A stretch of 64,000 nt of DNA from Palsa-506 sp963836355 (GTDB lineage Bacteria > Actinomycetota > Actinomycetes > Streptosporangiales > Streptosporangiaceae). The position numbers were made by a program, and so were the translations under genes. Positions 25,282-33,523 of this stretch are shown here, one piece after another. The stretch lies in NCBI GenBank assembly GCA_963836355.1, contig CAWIJO010000006.1, forward strand, positions 434,001 through 498,000, in the 5' to 3' direction. How positions within the stretch are numbered: position 1 is the first letter of the stretch; each line of letters opens with the position of its first letter. The notes beneath the pieces were generated by a model. The model saw nothing but the letters and a program-made list of their open reading frames with translations, ran no database searches and had not been told where the DNA came from.

Positions 25282-26532
25282 ATGAATACGACGAATCCGA
25301 TTAGCCGGAAAATGCGCGCGCCTCGCGGTGGTCGCGCTGCAGCCACCGCGGCGGCGCTGCCGCTAGCGCTGCTTGCCGCGTGCGGCACTGCAGTGGCGCC
25401 CGCCGCCGCCACCCAGCCGGTCAAGGCCAGCCCGGTCGCGCAGCCGCGGCCCGCCACGCCGACCGGATCCGGCGCTGCCCGGCCAGCCCAGGCGGTGTCC
25501 TCCGTGCACGCCGCGCGCCGTGCGGGCACGCAGGCGCAGACCCAGATGGCGGCCGCGCAGGCGCAGGGTGCCAAGCCGGCGCCGGGGACGACCGTTCCTG
25601 GCGCGCCCGGCTGCCCGATGTTCCCGGCCGACAACGTCTGGAACACCGACATCTCCAAGCTGCCGGTGAACCCGGGCAGCGCGGCCTGGATGAAGAGCAT
25701 GGACTCGGCGCACACGTTCCTGCACCCGGACTTCGGCCCTCATCCGGGCGGCTATCCCTACGGCATTCCCTTCAACATCGTCACGAACGCACACCCGCTG
25801 GTCCGGATCAAGTTCCGGTATGCCGGTGACAGCAACAAGGGCCCGTATCCGTTCGGGGCGGATACCCGGATCGAGGGCGGCCGGACGGCCGGCGGCGACC
25901 GGCACGCCATCATGGTCAACTCCGGCAGCTGCCGGCTCTACGAATTGTTCGACGCCAGGTACTCGGCGAAGCGGCCGAGTGCCGGTTCCGGCGCGATCTG
26001 GAACTTGAAGTCCAACCGGCTCCGCGCAAGCGGGCACACCTCGGCCGACGCCGCCGGCCTGCCGATCCTGCCCGGCCTGCTGAGCTACCGCCAGGTGCGG
26101 GCCGCTGCGCGGACGCACACGCCGATCATGCATGCGATCAGGTTCACCGCCGACCGGACCCGGACGCACTTCATCTGGCCGGCCCGGCACGAGGCGGGAT
26201 CCAGCGCGAGCAGGCGGCTGCCGCCGATGGGCGCCAGGTTCCGGCTGAAGGCGAGCTTCGACGTCCCGGCGTTCTGTCACAGCGCCGCCACCCGGTACTG
26301 CAAGGCCGCCAAGGCCGTGCTGCGCGAGATGCAACACTACGGGCTGATCCTGGCCGACAATGGGAGCAACTGGTTCTTCGGTGGCAGCGCCTTCCCGCGC
26401 TGGCCGGACCCGCTGGTATCGCTGCTCAAGGGCATCCCGGCCAGCGCGTTCGAGGCGGTGGACGAGTCGTGCCTGCGGGTCAGCCGCAATTCCGGCAAGG
26501 CGACGGCGAAACCCGGCTGCCCGATCGGCTGA
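25282..26532 (+). CDS. Predicted lipoprotein of a conserved secreted family
   Basis: 416 residues from ATG 25282. A basic start and hydrophobic stretch end in the lipobox LLAAC (about residue 33-37), so it is probably lipid-anchored outside the membrane. A Pro/Ala/Gln-rich linker follows to about residue 110. The domain starts CPMFPADNVWNTDIS and contains LHPDFGPHPGGYPYGIPF, DTRIEGGRTAGGDRHAIMV, CRLYELFDA, TSADAAGLPILPGLLSY, MHAIRFTADRTRTHFIWPA, LPPMGARFRLKASFDVPAF and GLILADNGSNWFFGG. I recognise this pattern from many secreted bacterial and fungal hypothetical proteins but know no assigned activity. The conserved His, Asp and Asn residues suggest an enzyme. Confidence 0.8.
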   Translation: MNTTNPISRKMRAPRGGRAAATAAALPLALLAACGTAVAPAAATQPVKASPVAQPRPATPTGSGAARPAQAVSSVHAARRAGTQAQTQMAAAQAQGAKPAPGTTVPGAPGCPMFPADNVWNTDISKLPVNPGSAAWMKSMDSAHTFLHPDFGPHPGGYPYGIPFNIVTNAHPLVRIKFRYAGDSNKGPYPFGADTRIEGGRTAGGDRHAIMVNSGSCRLYELFDARYSAKRPSAGSGAIWNLKSNRLRASGHTSADAAGLPILPGLLSYRQVRAAARTHTPIMHAIRFTADRTRTHFIWPARHEAGSSASRRLPPMGARFRLKASFDVPAFCHSAATRYCKAAKAVLREMQHYGLILADNGSNWFFGGSAFPRWPDPLVSLLKGIPASAFEAVDESCLRVSRNSGKATAKPGCPIG

Positions 26533-26541
26533 GCCAGGCCC

Positions 26542-26655
26542 GGACCCGCGAAGCCCGCCGGACCCGCGAAGCCCGCCCGGACCCGCGAAGCCCGCCGGAC
26601 CCGCGAAGCCCGCCCGGACCCGCGAAGCCCGCCCGGACCCGCGAAGCCCGCCCGG
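26542..26655. repeat. 18/19-bp tandem repeat, six copies
   Basis: Six units of gacccgcgaagcccgccg, alternating with a 19-bp form that has one extra c, fill the gap between the lipoprotein stop (26532) and the convergent SDR stop (26676). The mixed 18/19 period shifts frame and shows the tract is non-coding. Confidence 0.9.
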
Positions 26656-26675
26656 GTCGGCTGGGCCCGGCCCGG

Positions 26676-28190
26676 CTACCTCCGCCCGGCGGGCTGCACC
26701 GGCTGCGCCGCGTGATCGTCTGCCCGCTCGGCCGCTGCGGCGATATTGCGCGCCATCCCGCCGAAGACCACGCCGTGGAACGGCGATATCAACCGCCAGT
26801 AGGCGTGCCCGGCCAGCCCGCGCGGACGGAAGATCGCCCGCTGCGCATAAACGGTGCGGCCGGCCTTGTCGCGCCGCGCGGATAGCTCCAGCCAGGCCAG
26901 CCCGGGCAGCTTCATCTCCGCCCGCAGCCGCAGCAGTGACCCCGGCGTGACCGCCTCCACCCGCCAGAAGTCAAGCGCGTCGCCGACCAGCAAGCGGCGC
27001 GGATCCCGCCGACCGCGGCGCAGCCCGACGCCGCCGGCCAGCCGGTCAAGCAGTCCGCGGAAAGCCCACGCGGCCGGGAACGAGTACCAGCCGGTCTCAC
27101 CGCCGATGCCCTCGATGACTTGCCAGAGCGCGCCGGGCGCGGCATCCACCACGTGGGCCCGCCGGTCCACGTACAGCGAGCCGCCGGCCCAGGACGGGTC
27201 GCTCGGCAGCGGGTCGCTCGCCGCGCCTGGTGTCGCGGCCGATGACCAGCGGGTGGAGACGTCGCCGTCGCTGGTGTGCCGCAGCGCGAGCTCGATGGCC
27301 TGATCCAGCGACGCCAGGCCCTCCGGCGGATCCGGGACGTAGGCGGCGATGTCGTGCTCCGAGCAGACCACCTCGTTCCGGAGCGACTCGACCAGCGGCT
27401 TGGCGAGGGCAGCCGGAACCGGCGTGACCAGGCCGACCCACAACGCCGAGAGCCGGGGCGTGAGCAGCGGCACCGGAATCAGCGCCCGGGGCCGCAGCCC
27501 GGCCACGGCGGCATAGCGGCGCATCATCTCCGCGTAGCTGAGCACGTCCGGGCCGCCAATGTCGAAGCCGCGGCTGACCTCGGCCGGCAGCCCGGCGCAG
27601 CCGACCAGGTAGCGCAGCACGTCCCGGACGGCGATCGGCTGGATGCGGGTACTGACCCATTTCGGCGTGACCATCGCCGGCAGCCGCTCAGTCAGGTAGC
27701 GCAGCATCTCGAACGAAGCCGACCCGCTGCCGATGATCACGGCGGCCTGCAGCGCGGCCGTCGGCACGCCGCTGGCCAGCAGGATGTCACCGACCTCGGC
27801 GCGAGAGCGCAGGTGCGGCGACAGTTCCCCGGGCCCGCCGGAGATGATGCCGCCCAGGTAGACGATCCGCCGTACCCCGGCAGCGCGCGCCGCGGCGGCG
27901 AAGGTGCTGGCTGCATCCCGGTCGCTCTGCTCGAACGACGCCCCGGTGCCGAGCGCGTGGATGAGGTAGTAGGCGACATCGATGCCGCGCACCGCGTCGC
28001 GCACCGCTGCCGCGTCCATGACGTCGGCGCGGGCGATCTCGATGGCATCGGACCAGGACCGGTCGGCAAGCTTGCCGGGATCCCGCGCCATGCACCGGAC
28101 GGCGTGACCGGCGTCGAGCAGTTCGGGGACGAGGCGCCCGCCGATGTACCCCGAAGCGCCGGTGACGAGGCACTTCAGATTCGCGGCCAT
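26676..28190 (-). CDS. SDR-type NAD(P)-binding protein with C-terminal DUF2867 domain
   Basis: 504 residues from ATG 28190 (MAANLKCLVTGASGYIGG); an in-frame ATG 13 codons upstream is possible. N-terminal atypical short-chain dehydrogenase domain: TGASGYIGGRLVPELL, ADVMDAAAVRDAV, AYYLIHALG and VYLGGIISGGPGELSPHLRSR (in part: VYLGGIISG). From about residue 330 a DUF2867 domain: GETGWYSFPAAWAFRGLLDR, RRLLVGDALDFWRVEAV, and a C-terminal YWRLISPFHGVVFGGM. The two-domain architecture is common in actinomycetes; substrate unknown, possibly a lipid or quinone-like molecule. Confidence 0.88.
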   Translation of the reverse strand: MAANLKCLVTGASGYIGGRLVPELLDAGHAVRCMARDPGKLADRSWSDAIEIARADVMDAAAVRDAVRGIDVAYYLIHALGTGASFEQSDRDAASTFAAAARAAGVRRIVYLGGIISGGPGELSPHLRSRAEVGDILLASGVPTAALQAAVIIGSGSASFEMLRYLTERLPAMVTPKWVSTRIQPIAVRDVLRYLVGCAGLPAEVSRGFDIGGPDVLSYAEMMRRYAAVAGLRPRALIPVPLLTPRLSALWVGLVTPVPAALAKPLVESLRNEVVCSEHDIAAYVPDPPEGLASLDQAIELALRHTSDGDVSTRWSSAATPGAASDPLPSDPSWAGGSLYVDRRAHVVDAAPGALWQVIEGIGGETGWYSFPAAWAFRGLLDRLAGGVGLRRGRRDPRRLLVGDALDFWRVEAVTPGSLLRLRAEMKLPGLAWLELSARRDKAGRTVYAQRAIFRPRGLAGHAYWRLISPFHGVVFGGMARNIAAAAERADDHAAQPVQPAGRR

Positions 28191-28553
28191 GTCGCCAGTC
28201 TCGCACGTCCCGCTGGCCGCGCTTCGCATCAGCGTCCCTGGTCCCGGGCCGGGCGGAGCGGCGAAGGCAGGCCGCTGCGCACGCAGTCAGCACTCTAGAA
28301 GATCAACACCATGATTAACGGGAGTGCCCCGCGAACTGACCCCCGGCCAGCACCTGCCTTCGCCGGCCGACCCAGGACACGTACCGGACCAACCGCGAGG
28401 CGCGGCCGAGCGCATTTACTCCAGCGCATCGAATATCGATGTCCCGCGGATTTTCACTATCGATATTCGATCGATTCAGCAGCGGAAACGTTGACGTCCG
28501 AACCCGCGCTGTCTTACGCTCCATCGCATCCGCCCGCCACCGCAGGAGGCACG
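28191..28553. promoter_or_regulatory. Control region upstream of the APC permease with inverted repeat CGAATATCGAT
   Basis: Between divergent SDR and permease genes. CGAATATCGAT (28430-28440) and its exact reverse complement ATCGATATTCG (28459-28469) flank an 18-bp spacer; each arm itself includes palindromic ATCGAT, and TCGATCGA follows at 28467-28474. This AT-rich cluster about 85-125 bp before the permease start is a strong candidate operator/promoter for the 28.5-34.8 kb gene run. The regulator is not obvious; none is adjacent. Confidence 0.65.
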
Positions 28554-30176
28554 ATGGCCGAGGCCGTGACAGCGGGCACGTCGAGCGCTCCAGGCGTGTT
28601 CTCCCGGAAGGCATCCGGCCTGGTCCGGGTCGGCAGCACCCTCGACGTGTTCATCTTCAACGTCGGGCTGGTGTCGGTAGGCATCGCGATCGCCTACAAC
28701 CAGTTCTACGGCCCCAGCCTGTATCCCGGCGCCCAGCCGTGGATATCCACGCTGCTCGCGGCGGGCGGCATGATATTCGTCGCGACCGCGTTCTACTGCT
28801 GGTCGGTCGTCTTCCCCCGGTCCGGCGGCGTGTACGTGTTCCTGTCCCGGACGATCAGCCCGGGCGTCGCGTTCGTCATGTCCGTCGTCGAGACGATCAT
28901 CCTGCTGTACTACGCGGCGCTGGCCGCGGGCCTGATCGTGCAGGTCGGCCTGTCCAGCTTCTTCGGTGCCGTCGGCATGGTCGCCAGGAGCTCGACCCTG
29001 ACGAGCTGGGGCACCACGGTGGCCAAGCCGGCCGGCGTGTTCTGGATCGGCTCGCTGATCATCGTGATCGCCGGCGCATTGCTGATCTCCGGCACCCGGC
29101 GCTACTTCACCGTGCAGCGAGTGCTGTTCGTGGTGGCGGTCGCCGGGCTGGCGGTCATCGCGGTCGTCATGCTGTTCGGCAGCAAAGCCGGCTTCAACTC
29201 GAACCTGACTCACCTGACCGGCCTGCACTCGGACAAGGTGATCGCGGCGGCGCACAAGGGCGGCTACGTCTCCGCGCCCACCAGCTTCAGCGAGAGCGCG
29301 AAGTTCCTGATCTGGCCGCTGCTGCCGCTGCTCGGCGCCGTCCAGTCGGTCGGCATCGGCGGCGAGGTGAAGAAGGTACGGCGCTCCCAGCTACTCGGCA
29401 TGATCGGCGCCGTGGTGGCTACCGGCCTGGTTATCGCGCTGTTCGCGGTGCTGGCGAACAAGGACTTCGGCTACGACTTCCAGGGCGCGGTCGCGTTCAA
29501 CTGGCTGACCGAGAGCAGCGCCACCACTGCCACCGCGCCGTGGTTCGCCGTGCTGGCCGGCATCCTCGGCCACAATGTGCTGCTGTCCGGAGTGATCCTG
29601 GCCACGTTCGCCGCCTGGATCTGGTTCTGGATCCCGGCCGAGATGGCCTACACCACCCGCAGCATGATCGCCTGGTCGTTCGACCGGCTCGCGCCGAACA
29701 AGCTCGGCTTCGTCAGCGAGACGACGCACACGCCCGTCGTCGCGATCGGCATCTCCACCGGCGGCGCTGTCGTCTTCATGTGGCTGATCGCGTTCAAGGC
29801 GGTGGCCTTCCTGACCTTCATCGAGGTGCTGCTGGTCGTCTGGGGTGCCGTGATGATCTCGGCAGTGCTGTTCCCGCTGCTGCGCAAACGGCTGTACGCG
29901 TCGTCGCCGGCCAGGAACTTCCGCATACTCGGCATCCCGGTGATGCCGGCCTCAGGGGCGATCTCCGCGGCCTTCTTCGCCTGGGTCTTCTGGCTGCTCT
30001 GGGAGGACCCGAACGCGGCCGGCCCGCTGATCAAGCCGTCCAAGATGCCGGTGGAGGCGTGGATCACGCTCGGCGCGATCGTGGCCGGCACCGCCTGGTA
30101 CCTGGGCGCGAAGGCGTACCGCAAGCGCCGCGGCATCGACATCACCCTGGCCTTCCAGCAGATCCCGATCGAATGA
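28554..30176 (+). CDS. APC superfamily amino acid/amine permease
   Basis: 540-residue integral membrane protein with about 12-14 hydrophobic segments; start ATG 28554 with a perfect AGGAGG at 28544-28549. Family traits: FNVGLVSVGIAIAYNQFYGP in helix 1, FPRSGGVYVFLSRTISPGVAF (in part: PRSGGVYVFLSRTISPG, the substrate-contact helix 2 motif), GIGGEVKKVRRSQLLGMIG (in part: GGEVKKVRRSQ, helix 6-7 loop). Likely proton-coupled uptake of an amino acid or polyamine. It heads a tight same-strand run, followed after 13 bp by the nucleotidyltransferase-like gene, so its substrate may feed the glutamine-synthetase-family ligase. Confidence 0.9.
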   Translation: MAEAVTAGTSSAPGVFSRKASGLVRVGSTLDVFIFNVGLVSVGIAIAYNQFYGPSLYPGAQPWISTLLAAGGMIFVATAFYCWSVVFPRSGGVYVFLSRTISPGVAFVMSVVETIILLYYAALAAGLIVQVGLSSFFGAVGMVARSSTLTSWGTTVAKPAGVFWIGSLIIVIAGALLISGTRRYFTVQRVLFVVAVAGLAVIAVVMLFGSKAGFNSNLTHLTGLHSDKVIAAAHKGGYVSAPTSFSESAKFLIWPLLPLLGAVQSVGIGGEVKKVRRSQLLGMIGAVVATGLVIALFAVLANKDFGYDFQGAVAFNWLTESSATTATAPWFAVLAGILGHNVLLSGVILATFAAWIWFWIPAEMAYTTRSMIAWSFDRLAPNKLGFVSETTHTPVVAIGISTGGAVVFMWLIAFKAVAFLTFIEVLLVVWGAVMISAVLFPLLRKRLYASSPARNFRILGIPVMPASGAISAAFFAWVFWLLWEDPNAAGPLIKPSKMPVEAWITLGAIVAGTAWYLGAKAYRKRRGIDITLAFQQIPIE

Positions 30177-30189
30177 CCGGCGTACCCGA

Positions 30190-31017
30190 ATGACCGGCGG
30201 CCCGGAGACCACCGGAGCCGGGACCGCCGACCATCCGGAGCGGGCCGGTGCCTGGGCACGGCTGCAGGCCGAGGCGGTCTCGATCGTGTCGGCGGCCGGC
30301 CAGGCCGGCGTCACGCTCCGGGTAGTGGGCTCGGCTGGCATCCGGCTGCACTGCCCGGAGCCGGGCCCGGTGATGGACCGGCTCGGCCGGCCGGCCAAGG
30401 ACATCGACTTCGTCGTGCCGCAGCAGCACCGCAAGGACATGCGCCGCTTCCTGGAGGCCCGCGGCTACGTGATCGACCGGGACCTGCTGATCGCGATGGA
30501 GGGCACCAGGTACAGCTTCAGCCACCCGGGCCACGGGACCGACGTCGACGTGTTCGTCGGGCGGCTGGACTTCTGCCACACGATCGAGGTCATCGATCGG
30601 CTGAACGCGCATCCGGTCACCATCGGCATCGAGGAACTGCTGCTGCAGAAGGTGCAGATCATCGAGATGACGACGACCGACGTGATCGACAGCGGCGTGC
30701 TGCTGGCCACGCACGACGTCAGCGGCACCGAGGGGGACACCGAGGCGATCTGCAGCAGCCGGATCGCCGGGCTGCTGGCCAGGGACTGGGGCTTCCACCA
30801 CACCGCCACCCGCAACCTGCGGCGGATTCGGGACCGGGCCGGGGAAACGGCAACCGACTTCGGCTCGGCAGCGAACTCCCGGGTCAGGGAGCGGGCGGAA
30901 AAGCTGCTCGACGCGATCGACGCCGAGCCGAAGAACACGCGCTGGCGGCTGCGCAACCGGATCGGCGAGCGCAAGCAGTGGTGGCAGGACGTGGACGAGA
31001 AGGAGGCCACGTACTGA
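30190..31017 (+). CDS. Nucleotidyltransferase-fold protein
   Basis: 275 residues. The pol-beta-type nucleotidyltransferase signature is visible: Gly47-Ser48 in VVGSAGIRLH, Asp71 and Asp73 in AKDIDFVVPQ, and a third acidic pair Asp118/Asp120 in GTDVDVFVGRLDFCH. The GS to DxD spacing (about 22) is longer than in minimal NTases. A helical C-terminal half (ARDWGFHHTATRNLRRIRDR, RERAEKLLDAIDAEPKN) follows, ending in a highly charged tail. It overlaps the phosphoesterase gene (ATGA at 31014-31019). It could modify a protein, a nucleotide or a small molecule; an AbiEii-like toxin relation is possible but no antitoxin is adjacent. Confidence 0.8.
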   Translation: MTGGPETTGAGTADHPERAGAWARLQAEAVSIVSAAGQAGVTLRVVGSAGIRLHCPEPGPVMDRLGRPAKDIDFVVPQQHRKDMRRFLEARGYVIDRDLLIAMEGTRYSFSHPGHGTDVDVFVGRLDFCHTIEVIDRLNAHPVTIGIEELLLQKVQIIEMTTTDVIDSGVLLATHDVSGTEGDTEAICSSRIAGLLARDWGFHHTATRNLRRIRDRAGETATDFGSAANSRVRERAEKLLDAIDAEPKNTRWRLRNRIGERKQWWQDVDEKEATY

Positions 31018-32012
31018 TGGGCTTGCTCCGCAAGAAGCCGCCACCGGTGCGCAGCGAGGGCGAGCGGACCATCTTCTTCGCCTCGGACCTGCACGGCTCG
31101 CAGGTTTGCTTCAAGAAGTTCGTGGCCGCGGCGAAGTTCTACGGCGCGGACACGCTGCTGCTCGGCGGCGACATTAGCGCGAAGATCGTGGTCCCGATCG
31201 TGGCCGCCGGGAAAGGCCGGTACGCGGCGCAGTTCCACGGCCGCGAGGAGAAGATCGACGACGCCACGATCGGTGACTTCGAGCAGCGCGCCGCGAACAG
31301 CGGCCTGTACACCGAGCGGATGCAGCCGGACGAGTACCAGCACTACGTCGACCACCCGGACCAGGTCGAGGAACTGTTCGGCCGGGTCATGCGGCGGACC
31401 GTGCAGCAGTGGATCGAGTACGCCAAGACCAGGCTGGACGGCAGCGGCGTGGTCATCTACAACGCGCCGGGCAACGACGACCCGAAGGAAGTCGACGAGG
31501 TGCTGCTGACCCACGGCGACGGCCGGGTCCGGTTCGTCGAAGGCGAGATCGTCGAGCTCGCGCCGGGCATGGAAATGCTCAGCACCGGATATACCAACGT
31601 GACCCCGTGGGACACGCACCGCGAGTACAGCGAGGACGAGATCCGCGCGCACCTGGCCGAGATGACCGGTCGGCTGGAGCATCCGGAACGGGCGATCTTC
31701 AACATCCACGTGCCGCCGCACAACTCCCGGCTGGACACCGCGCCGCTGCTCGGCCAGGACCTGAAGGTGAAAACCTCGGCGGGCGCGCAGGTCACCGCGC
31801 CGGTCGGCTCGGTCGCCGTCCGGGAGGCGATCGAGGCTGTGCAGCCGCTGCTGGGCTTGCACGGGCACATCCACGAGTCCGGCGGCTCGGTGAAGATCGG
31901 CCGGACCACGGCCATCAACGTCGGCTCGGAGTACGGCGAGGGCGTGCTGCGCGGCGTGCTGCTGACGATCGGCGACGGCAAGCTGCTGCGCTACCAGGCG
32001 GTGACCGGATGA
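31017..32012 (+). CDS. Calcineurin-like metallophosphoesterase
   Basis: 331 residues. Dinuclear-metal motifs in order: FFASDLHGS (D-x-H), LLLGGDIS (GD), NAPGNDDPKE (GN-D-D in place of the usual GNHD), NIHVPPHNS (H), and LHGHIHES (GHxH). The GNDD variant replaces the general-acid His by Asp, seen in some cytosolic subgroups. A 100-residue helical insert (FHGREEKIDDATIGDF to WIEYAKTRLDG) sits between the second and third motifs. Coupled to the nucleotidyltransferase gene by overlap and followed 55 bp later by the ligase gene. It may remove a nucleotidyl or phosphoryl group, perhaps one added by its neighbour. Confidence 0.88.
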   Translation: MGLLRKKPPPVRSEGERTIFFASDLHGSQVCFKKFVAAAKFYGADTLLLGGDISAKIVVPIVAAGKGRYAAQFHGREEKIDDATIGDFEQRAANSGLYTERMQPDEYQHYVDHPDQVEELFGRVMRRTVQQWIEYAKTRLDGSGVVIYNAPGNDDPKEVDEVLLTHGDGRVRFVEGEIVELAPGMEMLSTGYTNVTPWDTHREYSEDEIRAHLAEMTGRLEHPERAIFNIHVPPHNSRLDTAPLLGQDLKVKTSAGAQVTAPVGSVAVREAIEAVQPLLGLHGHIHESGGSVKIGRTTAINVGSEYGEGVLRGVLLTIGDGKLLRYQAVTG

Positions 32013-32067
32013 CCGGACGGCACCGCTACCACAGGAAACCGACCATGACCCAGACGGGGGATGAGGC

Positions 32068-33444
32068 GTGACCGATCTCGACCGGCTGCAGCAGGACCTG
32101 GCCGCCCAGGGGGTTAAGTACGTGTTCGGCGCCTACACCGACGTGCACGGCGTGCCCAAGTCCAAGTGCGTGCCGATCGCGCACCTGAAGGACGCCGCGG
32201 CCGGCTCGGAGCTCTACACCGTCGGCGCACTCGACGGGATGGGCGAGCTCGGCCCGAACGAGGACGAGTGCGCGGGCATCCCGGACTGGGACCAGGTCAC
32301 GGTGCTGCCGTGGGACCGCAGGTACGCGGTCGCGCCCGCCAACCTGTACTTCCACGGCGAGCCGTACAGCCACGACTTCCGCCGCATCCTGCAGCGCCAG
32401 ATCGCCGATGCGGCGTCGCTCGGGTTCCGGATGAACATGGGGGTCGAGCCGGAGCTCTACGTGCTGCGGGAGACCGACGGCGGCGTCCGGCCGTGGGTGC
32501 CCGAGGACATGCACAACCCACCGACCCGCGGCTATGACCTGGAGACCACGATCCTGGCCGATGCATTCCTTGAGCCGATGGTGGAGTACATCAACGAGCT
32601 CGGCTGGGACGTCTACTCCTTCGACCACGAGGGCGGCGACGGCCAGTACGAGTTCGACTTCGGCTACACCGACGCGCTGGCGATGGCCGACCGGATGCTG
32701 ATCTTCCGGCTGATGGCCAAGCACGTGGCGCGCACGCTCGGCTGCTTCGCCTCGTTCATGCCCAAGCCGTTCCAGGAGGGCTTCGGCTCCGGCGCCCACC
32801 TGAACGTCAGCCTGGCCGACGTCAGCACCGGCCGGAACCTGTTCGACGGCGTCGACGGCGACGGTGCGCCCAGCTCCGACGCGGCCAGGGAAAAGGTGTA
32901 CAGCCCGGTCGCCTACCAGTTCACCGCCGGGGTGCTCGCGCATGGGGCGGCGCTGATGGCGGTGCTGTCCCCGACGGTGAACTCCTACAAGCGGCTGATG
33001 CCCCGCGGGCTGATGCAGGAGATCTCCTGGGCGCCGGTCTACCAGGCCTGGGGCTACAACAACCGGACGCTGATGTGCCGGCTGCCGATGAACCGGCGTT
33101 GCCTGGAGGTCCGCACCGCGGACAGCGCGGTCAACTTCTACCTGGGCACAGCGCTGGTGCTGGCAGCCGGGCTGGACGGCATCCGTCGCGAGCTGAAGCC
33201 CGGCGACCCGGTGAACACCGACACCTACACGATGAGCGACCAGGACCTGGCCGACCTGGGCGTGCGAAGGCTGCCCTGGACGCTGGGCGAGGCGGTCAGC
33301 GCGTTCGAGCGCAGCGAGTTCGCCCGCGGCGTGCTCGGCGATGAGGTGCACGGCTCGTACGCGCAGCTCCGCCGCGCCGAGTGGGAGGAGTACAACACCG
33401 TCGTCGGCGAGTGGGAGCAGGCCAGGTACCTCCGCCTGTGGTGA
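32068..33444 (+). CDS. Glutamine synthetase family ligase (type III GlnA/GlnT-like)
   Basis: 458 residues, GTG start. ATP-dependent ligase joining glutamate to ammonia or an amine. Beta-grasp N-terminus with YVFGAYTDVHGVPKSKCVPI; catalytic core with MGVEPELYVL, YSFDHEGGDGQYEFDF, FMPKPFQEGFGSGAHLNVSL, LSPTVNSYKRLMPRG, and LEVRTADSAVNFYL. It differs from housekeeping GS in the first latch and the loop GSGAHLNVS, so the acceptor may be an amine rather than ammonia (gamma-glutamylamide synthesis). Tyr387 in TDTYTMSDQDL aligns with the region of the adenylylated Tyr397 of E. coli GS (NLYDLPPEE). The last codons lie in a 15-bp repeat that carries the stop. Confidence 0.88.
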   Translation: MTDLDRLQQDLAAQGVKYVFGAYTDVHGVPKSKCVPIAHLKDAAAGSELYTVGALDGMGELGPNEDECAGIPDWDQVTVLPWDRRYAVAPANLYFHGEPYSHDFRRILQRQIADAASLGFRMNMGVEPELYVLRETDGGVRPWVPEDMHNPPTRGYDLETTILADAFLEPMVEYINELGWDVYSFDHEGGDGQYEFDFGYTDALAMADRMLIFRLMAKHVARTLGCFASFMPKPFQEGFGSGAHLNVSLADVSTGRNLFDGVDGDGAPSSDAAREKVYSPVAYQFTAGVLAHGAALMAVLSPTVNSYKRLMPRGLMQEISWAPVYQAWGYNNRTLMCRLPMNRRCLEVRTADSAVNFYLGTALVLAAGLDGIRRELKPGDPVNTDTYTMSDQDLADLGVRRLPWTLGEAVSAFERSEFARGVLGDEVHGSYAQLRRAEWEEYNTVVGEWEQARYLRLW

Positions 33445-33509
33445 AAGAACCTGTGGTGGCAGAACCTGTGGTGGCAGAACCTGTGGTGGCAGAACCTGTG
33501 GTGAAAGAC
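33435..33509. repeat. 15-bp tandem repeat at the ligase/DUF1116 junction, stop codon inside
   Basis: Five units starting at 33435, 33450, 33465, 33480 and 33495. The first and last read cctgtggtgaaagaa/c, the middle three cctgtggtggcagaa. The first unit includes the ligase stop (ctg tgg tga). If units were reordered, the stop would be lost and the ligase would gain LWWQN repeats, so copy changes here could alter its C-terminus. The last unit ends 14 bases before the DUF1116 GTG start, next to its Shine-Dalgarno. Confidence 0.93.
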
Positions 33510-33523
33510 AGGAAGGTGCGAAC

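Noticed and set aside
24949..25285. Glycine/arginine-rich proteins in the GC-only tract
   Set aside because: Open frames there result from extreme GC content without stops; repeats explain the composition on all frames.
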